DNA of 34,184 nt from Penaeus vannamei (GCF_042767895.1 NC_091564.1:36085447-36119630); one strand, 5' to 3'. Counted from the stretch's first letter, positions 19,078 to 29,198 are shown. The notes: generated by a model from the letters alone, not told the origin. Made by a program: numbers and translations.

Positions 19078-19275
19078 GCCGGGTAGGTAGGTTTCTTGGT
19101 AGGTAGGTTTCTTGGTAGGTAGGTTTCTTGGTAGGTAGGTTTCTTGGTAGGTAGGTTTCTGGGTAGGTAGGTTTCTGGGTAGGTAGGTCTCTGGGTAGGT
19201 AGATCGCCGGGTAGGTAGGGTAGATCGCCGGGTAGGTAGATGATCGCCGGGTAGGTAGATGATCGCCGGGTAGAT
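19078..19275. repeat. 16-bp GGTAGGTAGGTTTCTT-type minisatellite
   Basis: The unit AGGTAGGTTTCTTGGT repeats about five times. It changes to TTTCTGGG copies, then to GTAGATCGCCGGGTAG copies with variable spacing. The minus-strand Pro/Thr/Tyr frame is a repeat translation. Confidence 0.9.
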
Positions 19276-19439
19276 CACCAACGCAGGTAGCCCGGAAGTA
19301 GTATTTTCAGCTCGGCCATTTATTGAAGGACTATCTGCATGATTGATAGAATTTATTGAGGGTATTTTTAGGAATTCAGATCACCTTGATTTTAATTATG
19401 TTATTTTTGTTTTGATTATATATAGTATTTGTGTATTGG

Positions 19440-20460
19440 TTGGTATTTGTTCATTCTTGTCTGTTAGATAATAATAATAATAATAATATCTGTTAGATAT
19501 TATTATCATTATCAGTATCATTTTTATCATTATTTTCGTTATCTTATCTCTCATCTCTGTCGTTATTGCTATTGTCATTTTTTATTATGATTATTATTGT
19601 TATTGTTGTTGCTGTTGTTATTCCTGTTATTGTTATTCATTAGTTATTGATTATTAATGAATCATTATCTTCATTATCTTCATTATAATCATTACTATTA
19701 CTATCATATTATAAGTGTTGCTTATAATGATGACGGGTATCTTTTATCATCATTACTGGTAATATTAGTAGTATATTGTAGTTTATTATATTAGTGATAA
19801 TGATAAGGATGGTGGTAGGTAATGGTGATAAGAATGGTTATAATAACTAATTCTTTATCTTCTATATGTGTATAGATATATATACATGTTTTGTTCTTGG
19901 TGTTTTTGCTATTCATAGTATTCTCATTACTATTTCTAACGATGATAATTATATAATTACGGTACATTACAAAATATATATTTTTTTTAATCATTATTAT
20001 TATTCGTCATCGTTATTATTACCATTATTCATTATTATCATCATTATAGTTTTTTATCACTATCATGATAATTATTATCATCATTATATTTTTATCACTA
20101 TCATGATTATTATTAGTATACCATTATTTTCATCGTTGTCAATGTACATAAATTCATATTTTACATGAAAGTGATAGATATTGGTGTCACTACTGTTACT
20201 GTAATAGTTATTGTTATCGTATAAGTGGCATCATTTATTATTGTTATTGTCACTGTTACGGGTATTTTTGTTAGTATTATTACTATGTGATTATTAGATT
20301 TATTATTTTATTACCGTCAACAGCACACCTTAATTATTACATTATTATCATTGTCATTATCATCAGAAGCAGCAGTAACGGTAGTAGCATTTTGGTTATT
20401 GTAAATTATCATTATTGTTGTTAGTACTATCTGTCAGTGCCATTTATATAACATAATCAT
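19440..20460. repeat. ATT/ATC/ATG triplet-rich region
   Basis: About 1 kb of degenerate ATT, ATC and TTG triplets such as ATTATCATTATCAGTATCAT and TATTGTTATTGTTGTTG. It contains no gene. Bases 19276-19439 and 20461-20800 are AT-rich unique sequence. Confidence 0.75.
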
Positions 20461-20809
20461 TAAAAGTTTTCCTGTTTATTCAGAGGGATATAACGATGTT
20501 GTCATTATTTCATGACAGTTGTGTGACATAGATTCTTTTAATAACATTTTTCTTATGATTATTGACTGTTTGACATTGCTGTTATTTCTTTTTCTTAATA
20601 GCAATTGTAAGGTATAATCCATATTTATTCCTAATACTTCAAGTTTTTTTCTTCCTTTTTCATCCCAGATTCAACCGGCAAACAACTAAAAAGACAATTA
20701 GTCACCTCGTTTCTTCACAAGACAATTTATATGTTTTGTTTCTCTCCAGTTCACTTCAAACCGTCGAATTGGCCATAATAATCAATTCCAAATTTCTTTC
20801 TTTTTTCAG

Positions 20810-20879
20810 GCTACACCTTCATGGGTCACAGCATCGTGGTGGAGCCTTCTGTCGCCGGCGGAGGAGCCAAACGTGCAGT
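20810..20879 (+). CDS. Candidate internal exon, 70 nt (unidentified gene)
   Basis: The sequence ATTTCTTTCTTTTTTCAG ends at 20809 as a strong acceptor, and GTAAGT at 20880 is a perfect donor. The 70-base segment is open in the frame beginning TAC at 20812. It reads YTFMGHSIVVEPSV followed by a Gly/Ala stretch and AKRA, with GC-rich third positions in an otherwise AT-rich setting. It enters and leaves with two bases of a split codon. A second acceptor (TTCTCTCCAG at 20749) would add an in-frame stop in this frame. The sequence is too short to name the family. Partner exons probably lie outside or across repeats. Confidence 0.5.
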
Positions 20880-20937
20880 GTAAGTACCCCGAGATGTGTT
20901 CTTGTACTTCGAAAGCTCATGGTTTTTACTTTTTTTT

Positions 20938-21325
20938 AGGGGGGAGGGGAGGGAGGGAGGTAGGGGTGTGTGTGCAGTAGGTTGTTTGGTTATATAAAAA
21001 ATGGGGGAGGGTATTTTTTTTTTTTTTTTGGGGGGGGGTCTGATATATTTTGTTTTTCTTTTGGCTTTCTGACATATTTGTTTTATTGAGCCTTGTTTGT
21101 TCGGTAGCTACATGTGTGTGCATGTGTGCGCGCGCGGCATCATTTTTCTTTTGTATATACATATCTTTTTTCACCCAAAGCTTAGCACAAGTGTATGCTA
21201 ACAGATCAAGAAATCCTATAGCGTGGTTATGCTCTGCCGAACAGATTAGCAGTTGGCGTAATAAATGTAATCATAGTCATGAACTTGCGCCACTAATAAC
21301 CGACCATAAAATTGGCGTTGCGAAA
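20938..21325. other. G-rich patch and unique stretch
   Basis: A GGGGAGGGAGGG patch and a T-run/G-run at 21010-21037, then unique sequence with no coding-like frame. Confidence 0.45.
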
Positions 21326-21338
21326 TGACCTTTGACCA
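21326..21338 (-). promoter_or_regulatory. DR1-type element TGACCTTTGACCA
   Basis: Its reverse complement is TGGTCA-A-AGGTCA, a textbook DR1 (HNF4, COUP-TF, RXR/USP). It lies about 450 bp downstream of the candidate exon, so within a presumptive intron. Functional status is unknown. Confidence 0.25.
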
Positions 21339-21542
21339 TACCTGACTTTTATGCTCTACTGGCGATGTAAAATAGTTGGTTTCTATAAGGGTTTATCCTT
21401 CAGAGCATCTTGTGTGTACTAGAGGGTTAAGACGTCCATATGTATGCGGTGACCAAGCGCTTTCCTTTCTTAAACGGTGGTTTATATTTTTAAATACGGT
21501 TTATTGGTTGTCCTCTTGTTTCTGGTTCGTGAGAGTTACTCA

Positions 21543-21838
21543 GATAAAGAAATTTCTCTCCCCTTCTCCTCCCTCCTTTTCTTCCTCCTCCTCCCTCCTC
21601 TTCTTCCTCCTCCCTCCCTTTCTTCTCCTCCTCCCTCCCTTTCTTCTCCTCCTCCCTCCTTTTCTTCCTCCTTTTCTTCCTCCTCCTCCCTCCTTTTCTT
21701 CCTCCTCCTCCTCCCTCCTTTTCTTCCTCCTCCTCCCTCCTTTTCTTCCTCCTCCTCCCTCCTCTTATTCCTCCTCCTCCTCCTCCTCCTCCTCCTCCTC
21801 CTCCTCCTCCTCCTCCTCCTCCTCCCCCCTCCTCCCGC
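21543..21838. repeat. CCT-rich polypyrimidine tract
   Basis: TTCTTCCTCCTCCTCCCTCC units ending in an uninterrupted (CTC)n of about 50 bases (21767-21825). A 21-base direct repeat follows at 21892-21912 and 21933-21953 (CATCTGCATGGCGATTCC and CATCTGTATGGCAATTCC). Confidence 0.92.
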
Positions 21839-22159
21839 TCTTTATCCATCTCTCTGCCTGTCCCTCCCCCTTTTTAGCATCCGAGTACTATCATCTGCAT
21901 GGCGATTCCCTCTCCGTTTGCAACTTTTCTGACATCTGTATGGCAATTCCCTCCCCCCCCCCCCCCTCGCGCTGCCATCAGATCCGCCAGGTGACACTTT
22001 GCCAGAATGGAACCGCAGATTTTTGGATCACGGGTCGACGCGCAGCATGTATGTCATTTTCCCTCCCGGGTCTATTTTCTTGCCGTGACGATTTTCTGCC
22101 TGAGGGAAGGAGGTCTGCAAGGATGCTCCGGTGCGGGGGGTTCTGAAGCTGGGTGGCAT

Positions 22160-22545
22160 TTCTTTCCCCTTCCTTTGGCCCGTCTCCCCTCTTCTCTCCC
22201 TTTGGCCCGTCTCCCCTCTTCTCTCCCTTTGGTCCTTCTCGCCCCAATGCGATATCCCCCTCTCCCCTTTCCCCCTTTTGCAATATCCCCTTCTCCCCTT
22301 TCCCCCTTTTGCAATATCCCCCTCTCCCCTTTCCCCCTTTTGCAATATCCCCCTCTCCCTTCTCCCCTTCTCCCTCTTTCCCTCTTTCCCCCACTCCCCT
22401 TTCCCCTTCTCCCTCTTTCCCCTTCTCCCTTCTCCCTCTTTCCCCTTCTCCCTTCTCCCTTCTCCCTCTTTCCCCTTCTCCCTTCTCCCTCTTTCCCCTT
22501 CTCCCTTCTCCCTCTTTCCCCTTCTCCTCTCCTCCCCTTTCCCCT
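22160..22545. repeat. CT-rich tract with an about 31-bp unit
   Basis: CCCCTTTCCCCCTTTTGCAA then TATCCCCCTCT repeats about three times (22250-22350). It becomes TTCTCCCTCTTTCCCC units. It faces a GA tract across about 100 unique bases. Confidence 0.9.
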
Positions 22546-22644
22546 TGCCGGACTTTGCAGGCTGAAATAATTGTTGCATACTGAATGCGTCGAAGGAGCT
22601 TTCTGAAAGGTCACTCATGGAGGATTTAGTTTCTTGGAATAGGA

Positions 22645-23090
22645 AGATTGTGAGAGGGCGAGGAGAGGGCAGGTTGGCGTGGGAAAGGTGGGGGAGAGAA
22701 GGGACAGGGGGAAGGATAGAGAGGGGAGAGGGGAGAGGGGGAAGGATAGAGAGAGAGGGGAGAGGGGCAAGGAGAGAGAGAGGGGGGCGAGAGGGGCAAG
22801 GAGAGAGAGGAAGAGGGGAGAGGGGGAAAGAGAGAGAGGAAGAGGGGAGAGGGAGAGGGGAGAGGGGAAAGGAAAGAGAGAGGGGAGAGGGAAAGATGAA
22901 AAAAGGAAGGAAGGTAGAAGAGGAAAAGAGGGAAGGAAGGAAGGAGAGATTGAGGGAGGGAGGGAAAGGAGGAGAGAGAGAGAGGGAAAGAGGGAGGGAA
23001 AGAAAGGAGGAGAGAGAGGGAAAGAGGAAGAGAAAGAAAGAAGGAGAGAAGGAAAGAGGGAGAAAAGGAAGAAGACTCGACAGATAACAA
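22645..23090. repeat. GA-rich polypurine tract
   Basis: GAGAGAGGGGAGAGGGG and GGAAAGAGAGAGAGG units, almost purine-only on the plus strand. The Arg/Glu/Gly frames are not genes. Bases 23091-23419 are AT-rich unique sequence with no gene. Confidence 0.9.
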
Positions 23091-23417
23091 TCCTGTGAGG
23101 GTAAAATTCATGAACATGTTTATATTTTTTTATTATTTCCCGTCACGGGGTCGGGTGTGTAAATATTTGAAGCTGCATTCGCTCTCTTTCGAAAGTTGAA
23201 TAAACACGTTTCGAATTTCGCGGTGAATAACAAAGTTAAGAATTAAATTTACATTGTTAGAATGAAACGTAGTACGAATGTGTGGCTGAACTTTTTTGCG
23301 GAGTCTGCACATTGCAAAAAGAAAAAGATATATATGGAATTGTTAATTAGCCGGCATTGTGATGATAACGTGGCTGTGGAGGTACTGAGCTATTGTTTGT
23401 GCGTGGAGAGAGGAGGC

Positions 23418-23419
<2 letters not shown>

Positions 23420-23499
<80 letters not shown>

Positions 23500-23511
23500 A
23501 CACACACACAA
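23420..23511. repeat. (CA)n microsatellite
   Basis: About 45 CA units with a single CATA interruption near 23494. Confidence 0.96.
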
Positions 23512-23604
23512 GCAGGTAGGCAAACAGATAGACATGCACACACTCACACAGGCAGGCAGGCAGATACATAGATCCATATGCATATCCACACACACAAGCA
23601 GACA

Positions 23605-23605
<1 letters not shown>

Positions 23606-23701
<96 letters not shown>
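23606..23701. repeat. (CA)n microsatellite, second array
   Basis: About 48 uninterrupted CA units. The 95-bp spacer between the two arrays contains CAGGCAGGCAGGCAG. Confidence 0.96.
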
Positions 23702-23703
<2 letters not shown>

Positions 23704-23906
23704 GACGCCCCAACACGCAGACCCCTGCAAGTCGTAAGTAAGCACTGCCCCCCCCCCCTTTCCCCTTGAGCTTAAACAGGTGTCAAGAGAGTAATCTGCA
23801 TTCCCCCCCCCCCCCTCCCCCGCCCGTGTGTTTCCCCGTGACGGACAATGGACAAACTCCGCTGTTACGGGATGAAAGAAAGGCATCCTGGGGCCGACCG
23901 CGGGAT

Positions 23907-23920
23907 GTTACCATAGTAAC
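23907..23920. promoter_or_regulatory. X-box (RFX-type) motif
   Basis: GTTACCATAGTAAC matches every position of the 14-base X-box consensus GTHNYYATRRNAAC bound by RFX factors, which control ciliary genes in animals. It sits in a short CpG-containing unique island (23820-24000). No ciliary gene is identified next to it, so this is a motif match only. Confidence 0.35.
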
Positions 23921-23999
23921 GAGATACTTAGCGGATCTCGGGCCAGTACTGTGCTCGACACAGTGGCATCATGAGCTGGAGCGTTGGAGATTGGACGGG

Positions 24000-24178
24000 G
24001 AGGGAGGGAGGGAGGGGAAGGGGGGTAGGAATAAGGAGAGAGAGAAAAATAGAGAGAGAGAGAGGGAGAAAGAGAGAGAGAGAGAGAGGGAGAAAGGGGG
24101 AGAAAGAGAAAAAGAGAGAGAAAGAAAGAGAGAGGGAGAGGGAGAGAAAGAGAAAAAAGAGAAAGGGAGAGAGAAATG
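24000..24178. repeat. GA-rich polypurine tract
   Basis: GGGAGGGAGGGAGGGG, then AGAGAGAGAGAGGGAGAAAG units, purine-only for most of its length. Confidence 0.9.
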
Positions 24179-24230
24179 AAAGAAATTTTTTCTTTTCAAA
24201 AAGAGGTTGATATTTTTATATTTGTTACAG

Positions 24231-24300
24231 GGCGTTTTCACGATGCTTTGTTGACGGTGGAGGGTGTGGCGGCGGACACGACCCGTGCAGGAGGCTCAGG
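24231..24300 (+). CDS. Weak candidate exon after a good acceptor
   Basis: TATTTTTATATTTGTTACAG at 24211-24230 is a good acceptor. The following bases are open in a frame reading RFHDALLTVEGVAADTTRAG, with GC-rich third positions. The alternative phase, which would fit the exit of the 20810-20879 exon, reads AFSRCFVDGGGCGGG and also stays open for a while. No good donor is visible before the GA/CT repeat that starts near 24298, so the end given is approximate and the call is weak. Confidence 0.22.
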
Positions 24301-24530
24301 GAGGGGAAGAGAGGGGAGGGGAAGGGAGGGGTTGTACCTCGGGGGGCCTAGGGAAAGGGGTGAGAAAGGGAGGGGAGGGAAGGGAAGGATCAGAGTAAGG
24401 GGAAAGGAGGAGGAGGAGGAGATAGGTCACTCCCCTCCCTCCTTTCTCTCCCCTCTCTCCCCTCTCTCCCCTCCCGAGAGGCTGGGAGAGCGAGGGGAGG
24501 AGGGAGGAGGGAGGGAGGGAGGAGCCTGTG
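24298..24530. repeat. GGGA/GAGG-rich repeats with a CT block
   Basis: GGGAGGGGAAGAGAGGGG to about 24425, CCTCCCTCCTTTCTCTCCCC at about 24433-24475, then GAGG repeats to 24524. The CT block can pair with the flanking GA blocks. Confidence 0.85.
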
Positions 24531-24836
24531 ACTCACCCTTCCGTTATTCAGGATGTTTTTGACATTTTCGAGCCCGTGTTATGGCGAATCCTTGCAAAAG
24601 TTTTATTCCAGCGGATTATTCAAGTATTGTGCCGTAGCTGAGATGGGCGGGGAAGGGCATGGGGGCTTAGCGAAGGGCCGAGAAAGTGAGCATATTTAAT
24701 AAAGACACTTGGGGGGATCTAAGCGATAGATGGAATGAAATCGAGGGTCTTGGAAGCTTCGAGTAGATCGGATATGCATAAAGGCTTGGCTGTGAATAAT
24801 GCCGGTTACGTTTGAAACTAAGTTCCTTATATTTAG
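24531..24836. other. Unique stretch, no gene
   Basis: About 300 balanced bases with no coding-like frame, RNA gene or repeat recognised. Confidence 0.5.
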
Positions 24837-25120
24837 ATGCGTTACTTTTTATATTTATATTTATTTTATATTTTATATATTTATATTTATATTTTGTTAT
24901 ATTTACTGTATTTATATTTGTATTTTGTTATATTTACTATATTTATATTTTGTTATATTTACTGTATTCATATTTATATTTTGTTATATTTACTATATTT
25001 ATATTTATATATTGTTATATTTACTGCATTTATATTTATATTTTGTTATATTTACTGTATTTATATTTATATTTTGTTATATTTACTATATCTATATTTA
25101 TATTTTATGTTATATTTACC
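24837..25120. repeat. AT-rich minisatellite (about 30 and 24 bp units)
   Basis: Units combining TTATATTTATATTTTGTTAT with ATTTACTGTA repeat about nine times, some shorter by six bases. Tyr/Ile/Phe-rich frames persist in all three plus frames because unit lengths are multiples of three. Confidence 0.9.
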
Positions 25121-25560
25121 ATAGACAAAGCGTCTAAGACTAATTAAAAATGGCAGAAAAATATAATTTTATTGGTATTTATTTAACTTTATTGGTGTTT
25201 ATTTAGAATACATCTTGAAGTAAGAATACTAAGGAAAAGAAAAAGAAAGAGGGAGAAGGAGAGAGAGCGAGAGGTGGAGGATCTTTTCACCTAATTGGCG
25301 CCGCCTCCTCGGGTCTCGAAGATGGAGGAGAAAGGGACATCGGAGGCTTTTCTTTCTTCTTTCTTCTACTTTCTTCCTTCTTCTACTTTCTTCTATTTTC
25401 GACTTTCTTTCTTCTTCTACGTTTTCTTTTTCTTTTTATTAGTATTAGGTTTATTATTCTTCCTCTCCCTTTACTGTCATTATTTTTGTCTTTATATTTT
25501 TTTCTCTGTTCGCGAGTAGGATCATAAATCCTTAAATGAACCTTTAGAGAGATAGAGATA
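25121..25560. other. Mixed AT-rich stretch with a TTCTTC patch
   Basis: AT-rich unique sequence, an AAGAAAGAGG patch at about 25232-25272, and TTCTTCTACTTTC units (25350-25420). A small GC-richer island at 25295-25345 has no splice context. No gene is called. Confidence 0.5.
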
Positions 25561-25950
25561 GAAGACGGAAGGGGAAAGGGAGAGGAGAAGGAGGGGATAG
25601 AGAGGAAAGGAAGAGGAAAAGGAAGAGGGAAAGAGAAGAAAGGAAGAGGGAAAGAGAAGAAAGGAAGAGGGAAAGAGAAGAAAGGAAGAGGGAAAGAGAA
25701 GAAAGGAAGAGGGAAAGAGAAGAAAGGAAGAGGGAAAGAGAAGAAAGGAAGAGAGAGAAGAAAGGGAGAAGAGAAGAAAGGAAGAGGGGAAAGAGAAGAA
25801 AGGAAGAGGGAAAGGGAGAGGAAAAGGGAGGGGAAAGGAAGAGGAAAGGGAAGAGAAAGAGAGAGGAAAGGGAGAAGAAAAGAGAGGGGAAAGAGAGAGT
25901 AAAGGGAGGGGAAAGGAAGAGGAAAAGGGAGAGGGAAGGGAGGGGTAACA
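25561..25950. repeat. 21-bp AGAAAGGAAGAGGGAAAGAGA minisatellite
   Basis: A purine-only 21-base unit (AGAAAGGAAGAGGGAAAGAG plus A) repeats at least six times (25628-25755), flanked by diverged GGAAAGGGAGA sequence. Confidence 0.9.
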
Positions 25951-26081
25951 GTGCCAAGGAGGATGCTCGGGCGGGGGGGGGGGGAATTGGGCGGGTTTGG
26001 GTAACGCTGCCAATAACTGAGTATCGGATAAGGGTGCCAAGTTGCGGGCGAGTGCGTGTCCTGGAGGGGCATGATGAAGTG

Positions 26082-26099
26082 TGACCTTCTAAGAGGTCA
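26082..26099. promoter_or_regulatory. ER6 everted AGGTCA repeat
   Basis: TGACCT-TCTAAG-AGGTCA: two perfect half-sites, everted, with a six-base spacer. A third half-site, AGGTCA, is at 26114-26119. ER6 elements are recognised by PXR/CAR/VDR-group receptors; the arthropod relatives are HR96-type. Motif only. Confidence 0.28.
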
Positions 26100-26124
26100 T
26101 TTTCCCGAGAACAAGGTCAACGGT

Positions 26125-26275
26125 GCTCCCTTAAAAAAACGAAGAAAAAAAAAAAAAGAAACGGAAGACAAATAGAAAAAACGAAGAAAAGAAAAAAAAC
26201 GAAGAAAAAAAAGGAAACAAAGACAGATTGAAAAAAACGAAGGAAAGAGAAACAAATTAAAAAAAAAAAAAAAAG
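26125..26275. repeat. A-rich AAAAAACGAAGAAA repeat
   Basis: Irregular units of AAAAAACGAAGAAAAGAAA and AGACAGATTG-type spacers. Confidence 0.85.
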
Positions 26276-26391
26276 GGTTTTAAGGAGGCAAACCCTTATT
26301 TGACTTGCATAATCATGAACTCGCATCAGATTCACTGCAGTCTCGCCCTCCGCTTGTAAACACACACACGCAGATAAGAATAAAAAAAAAT

Positions 26392-26393
<2 letters not shown>

Positions 26394-26477
<84 letters not shown>
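26394..26477. repeat. (TA)n microsatellite
   Basis: About 42 uninterrupted TA units, cruciform-prone. Confidence 0.97.
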
Positions 26478-26479
<2 letters not shown>

Positions 26480-26579
26480 AGCATCGCCGAATGAGGAGGT
26501 TGTTCCTGAGGCGTCGGGATGTCGGACCAAGCAAGCAACAAACAAGCAAGCAAGCAAGCAGGGGGATATTGGCGAACAG

Positions 26580-27322
26580 GCAAGGGAGAAGGGAAAGAGG
26601 GGAAGAGGGATGGAGAGAGGAGAGGGAGAGGGATGGAGAGAGGAGAGGGAGAGGGACGGAGGGAAGAGGGAGAGGGACGGAGGGAAGAGGGAGAGGGACG
26701 GAGGGAAGAGGGAGAGGGGCGGAGGGAAGAGGGAGAGGGAGAGGGAGAGGGTTGGAGGGAAGAGGGAGAGGGACGGAGGGAAGAGGGAGAGGGACAGAGA
26801 CGGAGGGAGAAGAAGGAGAGGGACAGAGATGGAGGGAGAGGGAGGAGAGAGGAACAGAGGGAGGAGAGAGGAGAGAGGAACAGAGGGAGGAGAGAGGAAC
26901 AGAGGAACAGAGGGAGGAGAGAGGAGAGAGGAACAGAGGGAGGAGAGAGGAGAGAGGAACAGAGGAACAGAGGGAGGAGAGAGGAACAGAGGAACAGAGG
27001 GAGGAGAGAGGAGAGAGGAACAGAGGGAGGAGAGGGAGAGAGGGAGAGGGACGGAGGGAGGAGAGGGAGAGGAACAGAGGGAAGAGGGCGCAGGGAGGAG
27101 AGGGAGAGGGACAGAGGGAAGAGAGGGAGAGGAACAGAGGGAAGAGAGGGAGAGGAACAGAGGGAAGAGAGGGAGAGGAACAGAGGGAAGAGAGGGAGAG
27201 GAACAGAGGGAAAAGAGGGAGAGGGACAGAGGGAAGAGAGGGAGAGGGACAGAGGGAAGAGGGAGAGGGAGAGGAACAGAGGAACAGAGGGAGGAGAGGG
27301 AGAGGGATGGAGGGAAAAGAAT
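26580..27322. repeat. GA-rich minisatellite
   Basis: About 740 bases of units such as GAGGGAGAGGAACAGAGGGA plus AGA, GAGGGAGAGGGACGGAGGGA and GGAGAGAGGAACAGA. The plus-strand Arg/Glu/Gly frames and minus-strand Pro/Leu/Ser frames, several hundred codons long, are produced by the repeat. Confidence 0.93.
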
Positions 27323-27991
27323 TGCCTTGCTTGCAGTTGTGCCGGAGTGCCAAGATAGCTTGATTTCCTGTATTCTGGTGGTGTATTTATGTATCAATTT
27401 CTTTGTTTATTTATTCATTTATTTAAATGTATTTTTATTGATTGATTTGCTTGGTTATTCACTCTTACTTATCTTCTGCCTCTTTTCCTTTCTTTTTTCT
27501 CTCTCTTTATTCTCTTTCTCTTGTCGAGTTGATTAATTACTTGAAAATTACAGACATGAAGGACGCAAAAAATGAATAAATTGATGGTTATAAAATTTAA
27601 TTTAGATAAGGAATATTTACAAGATAATCGCGATATGATGATAATTGATGGTTCTTCTGGTAGTCGTTTACAATGTTTTGCTTACAAGAGTATTAGAATA
27701 TTTGGCGGTAGTTGTATAAAAGTATTTTTTTTTTTTATCGAAAACTTTGCATACGGAAAGTTGAGGAAAGAAAGACGATATGAAACTAGTGAAGAAAAAA
27801 AAAGTTGAGATTGTGTTAGTTAATAATTTTATAATTCAGTGACATTTGATATAGGAATAATGTTTATTGGTTTCACTAAGACGAAATTGTCTTTTTTTTA
27901 TGTAATTCTGTGCAAGTCTGCTAATTATTGCATCATTGGATCTCCGCTTTCCCATATTTTCTCGAAATCATCTTAAAACAGTTAATTTATT
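27323..27991. other. AT-rich unique stretch ending in a poly(A) run
   Basis: AT-rich sequence with one ATG frame (27572-27808) of low-complexity composition that I do not support. Its end at the 26-base A run could mark a retroposed tail, but no flanking duplication was found. Confidence 0.45.
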
Positions 27992-28017
27992 AAAAAAAAA
28001 AAAAAAAAAAAAAAAAA
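27992..28017 (+). repeat. Poly(A) run, 26 bases
   Basis: Twenty-six consecutive A on the plus strand, at the boundary between an AT-rich stretch and a GC-richer island. Confidence 0.97.
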
Positions 28018-28212
28018 GGTTATATCCGATTCCTAATAGGTCTCACCGTTAGCATCTCCTTTAGAGTCGAGTATCCCATTCCCAAGCTGCGGGACTTTGG
28101 ACCTTACGGACGAGAACTGCGTGCCTTGGCGTCATGGACTCCACCTTGGGCTTGGTGTCTTGAAGATGGCTTTGGCTTGAACGGTTTCCGGTGCGTGGAG
28201 TTTTATGAATAA
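28018..28212. other. Unique island, open on both strands, possible exon
   Basis: On the plus strand it is open for about 64 codons without ATG to a TAA at 28210-28212, including LRDFGPYGRELRALASW and EDGFGLNGFRCVEF. On the minus strand another frame reads LQDTKPKVESMTPRHAVLVR to a stop. Both look mildly coding-like, and GTGCGT at 28191 could be a plus-strand donor. The strand cannot be settled by eye, so no CDS is called. Confidence 0.25.
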
Positions 28213-28264
28213 TATGTATAATCAATTCATGGTCTTTGTTTTAGGGACTTGGGTAAGCTTGTGG

Positions 28265-28605
28265 TGGGAGGAGAGGGATGGAGGGAAGAGGGAGAGGGTG
28301 GGATGGGTGGAGGGAAGAGGGAGAGGGATGGAGGGAAGAGGGAGAGGGAGGGATGGGTGGAGGGAAGAGGGAGAGGGTGGATGGAGAGAAGAGGGAGAGG
28401 GATGGATGGAGGGAGGGATGGGGATAGATGGAGGGAAAGGAGAGGGGAAAGGAGAAAGAGGGGAAGAGGGATGGGGAGAGAAGAGGGGGAGGGGGATGGA
28501 GGGAGGGAAGAGAGGGAGAGTGAGAGGAGAAGGGGGGGGCATGGAGGGAGGGAAGAGAGGGAGAGTGAGAGGGATTGGAGGGAAGAGGGAGAGGAGAAGA
28601 TGGAT
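28265..28605. repeat. GA/GGGT-rich minisatellite
   Basis: Units such as GGAGGGAAGAGGGAGAGGGA plus TGG or GTGGGATGG. Similar in kind to 26580-27322 but with a TGG-containing unit. Confidence 0.9.
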
Positions 28606-29080
28606 GTGGGAGAAATAATTTGTGATCGTTATTGTTGTTATTGATGTTATTGCAGCTGACACAAGTGTTGTTGGCTTGTGATCATTGTGTTTTCTTGTTT
28701 ATGAGTTATTTTCTTACTTTGAATTGATCATATTTGCTAATTAGTTTCATTTTGGGATTGCTAATGGTACTGTTAGTGTTAGTGTTATTATTATTATCAT
28801 CGATTTATTATGATAGTAATTAATGGAGATAATGATAGTGGTATAACAATAATAATGATAATGTTATCGCTATTATCAATAATCTGTTATCGTTATTATT
28901 TTTATCATTAGCATCATCACGATTATCATCATCATCATCATTATTACTATCATTATCCTTATTGCTATCGTGACCATTTTTTTTCAACATTACTCTCATT
29001 ATGATCCTCATCATTAATCTCTCCATTCTTATCATAATCATTCCCATAATGACGACCATTTATCATCACAACCATGGTAA
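28606..29080. repeat. ATT/ATC-rich triplet region
   Basis: Degenerate TTATTATTATCATC and ATCATCATCATCATTATTAC sequence; the first 150 bases are AT-rich and unique. No gene. Confidence 0.7.
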
Positions 29081-29198
29081 TAATTTCCTTCTCATTAGGA
29101 CCGAGAAAGTTGCATGCCGTGATCCGACTCTTGTGATCTCAGCCCATGGTTATTTTGCCGTATTTACCAACAGGTGTAAATCCGTGTTTTGCGTGTGG

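Noticed and set aside
26117..27536. Long frames on both strands (Arg/Glu/Gly and Pro/Leu/Ser)
   Set aside because: They are translations of the GA minisatellite and the TA run.
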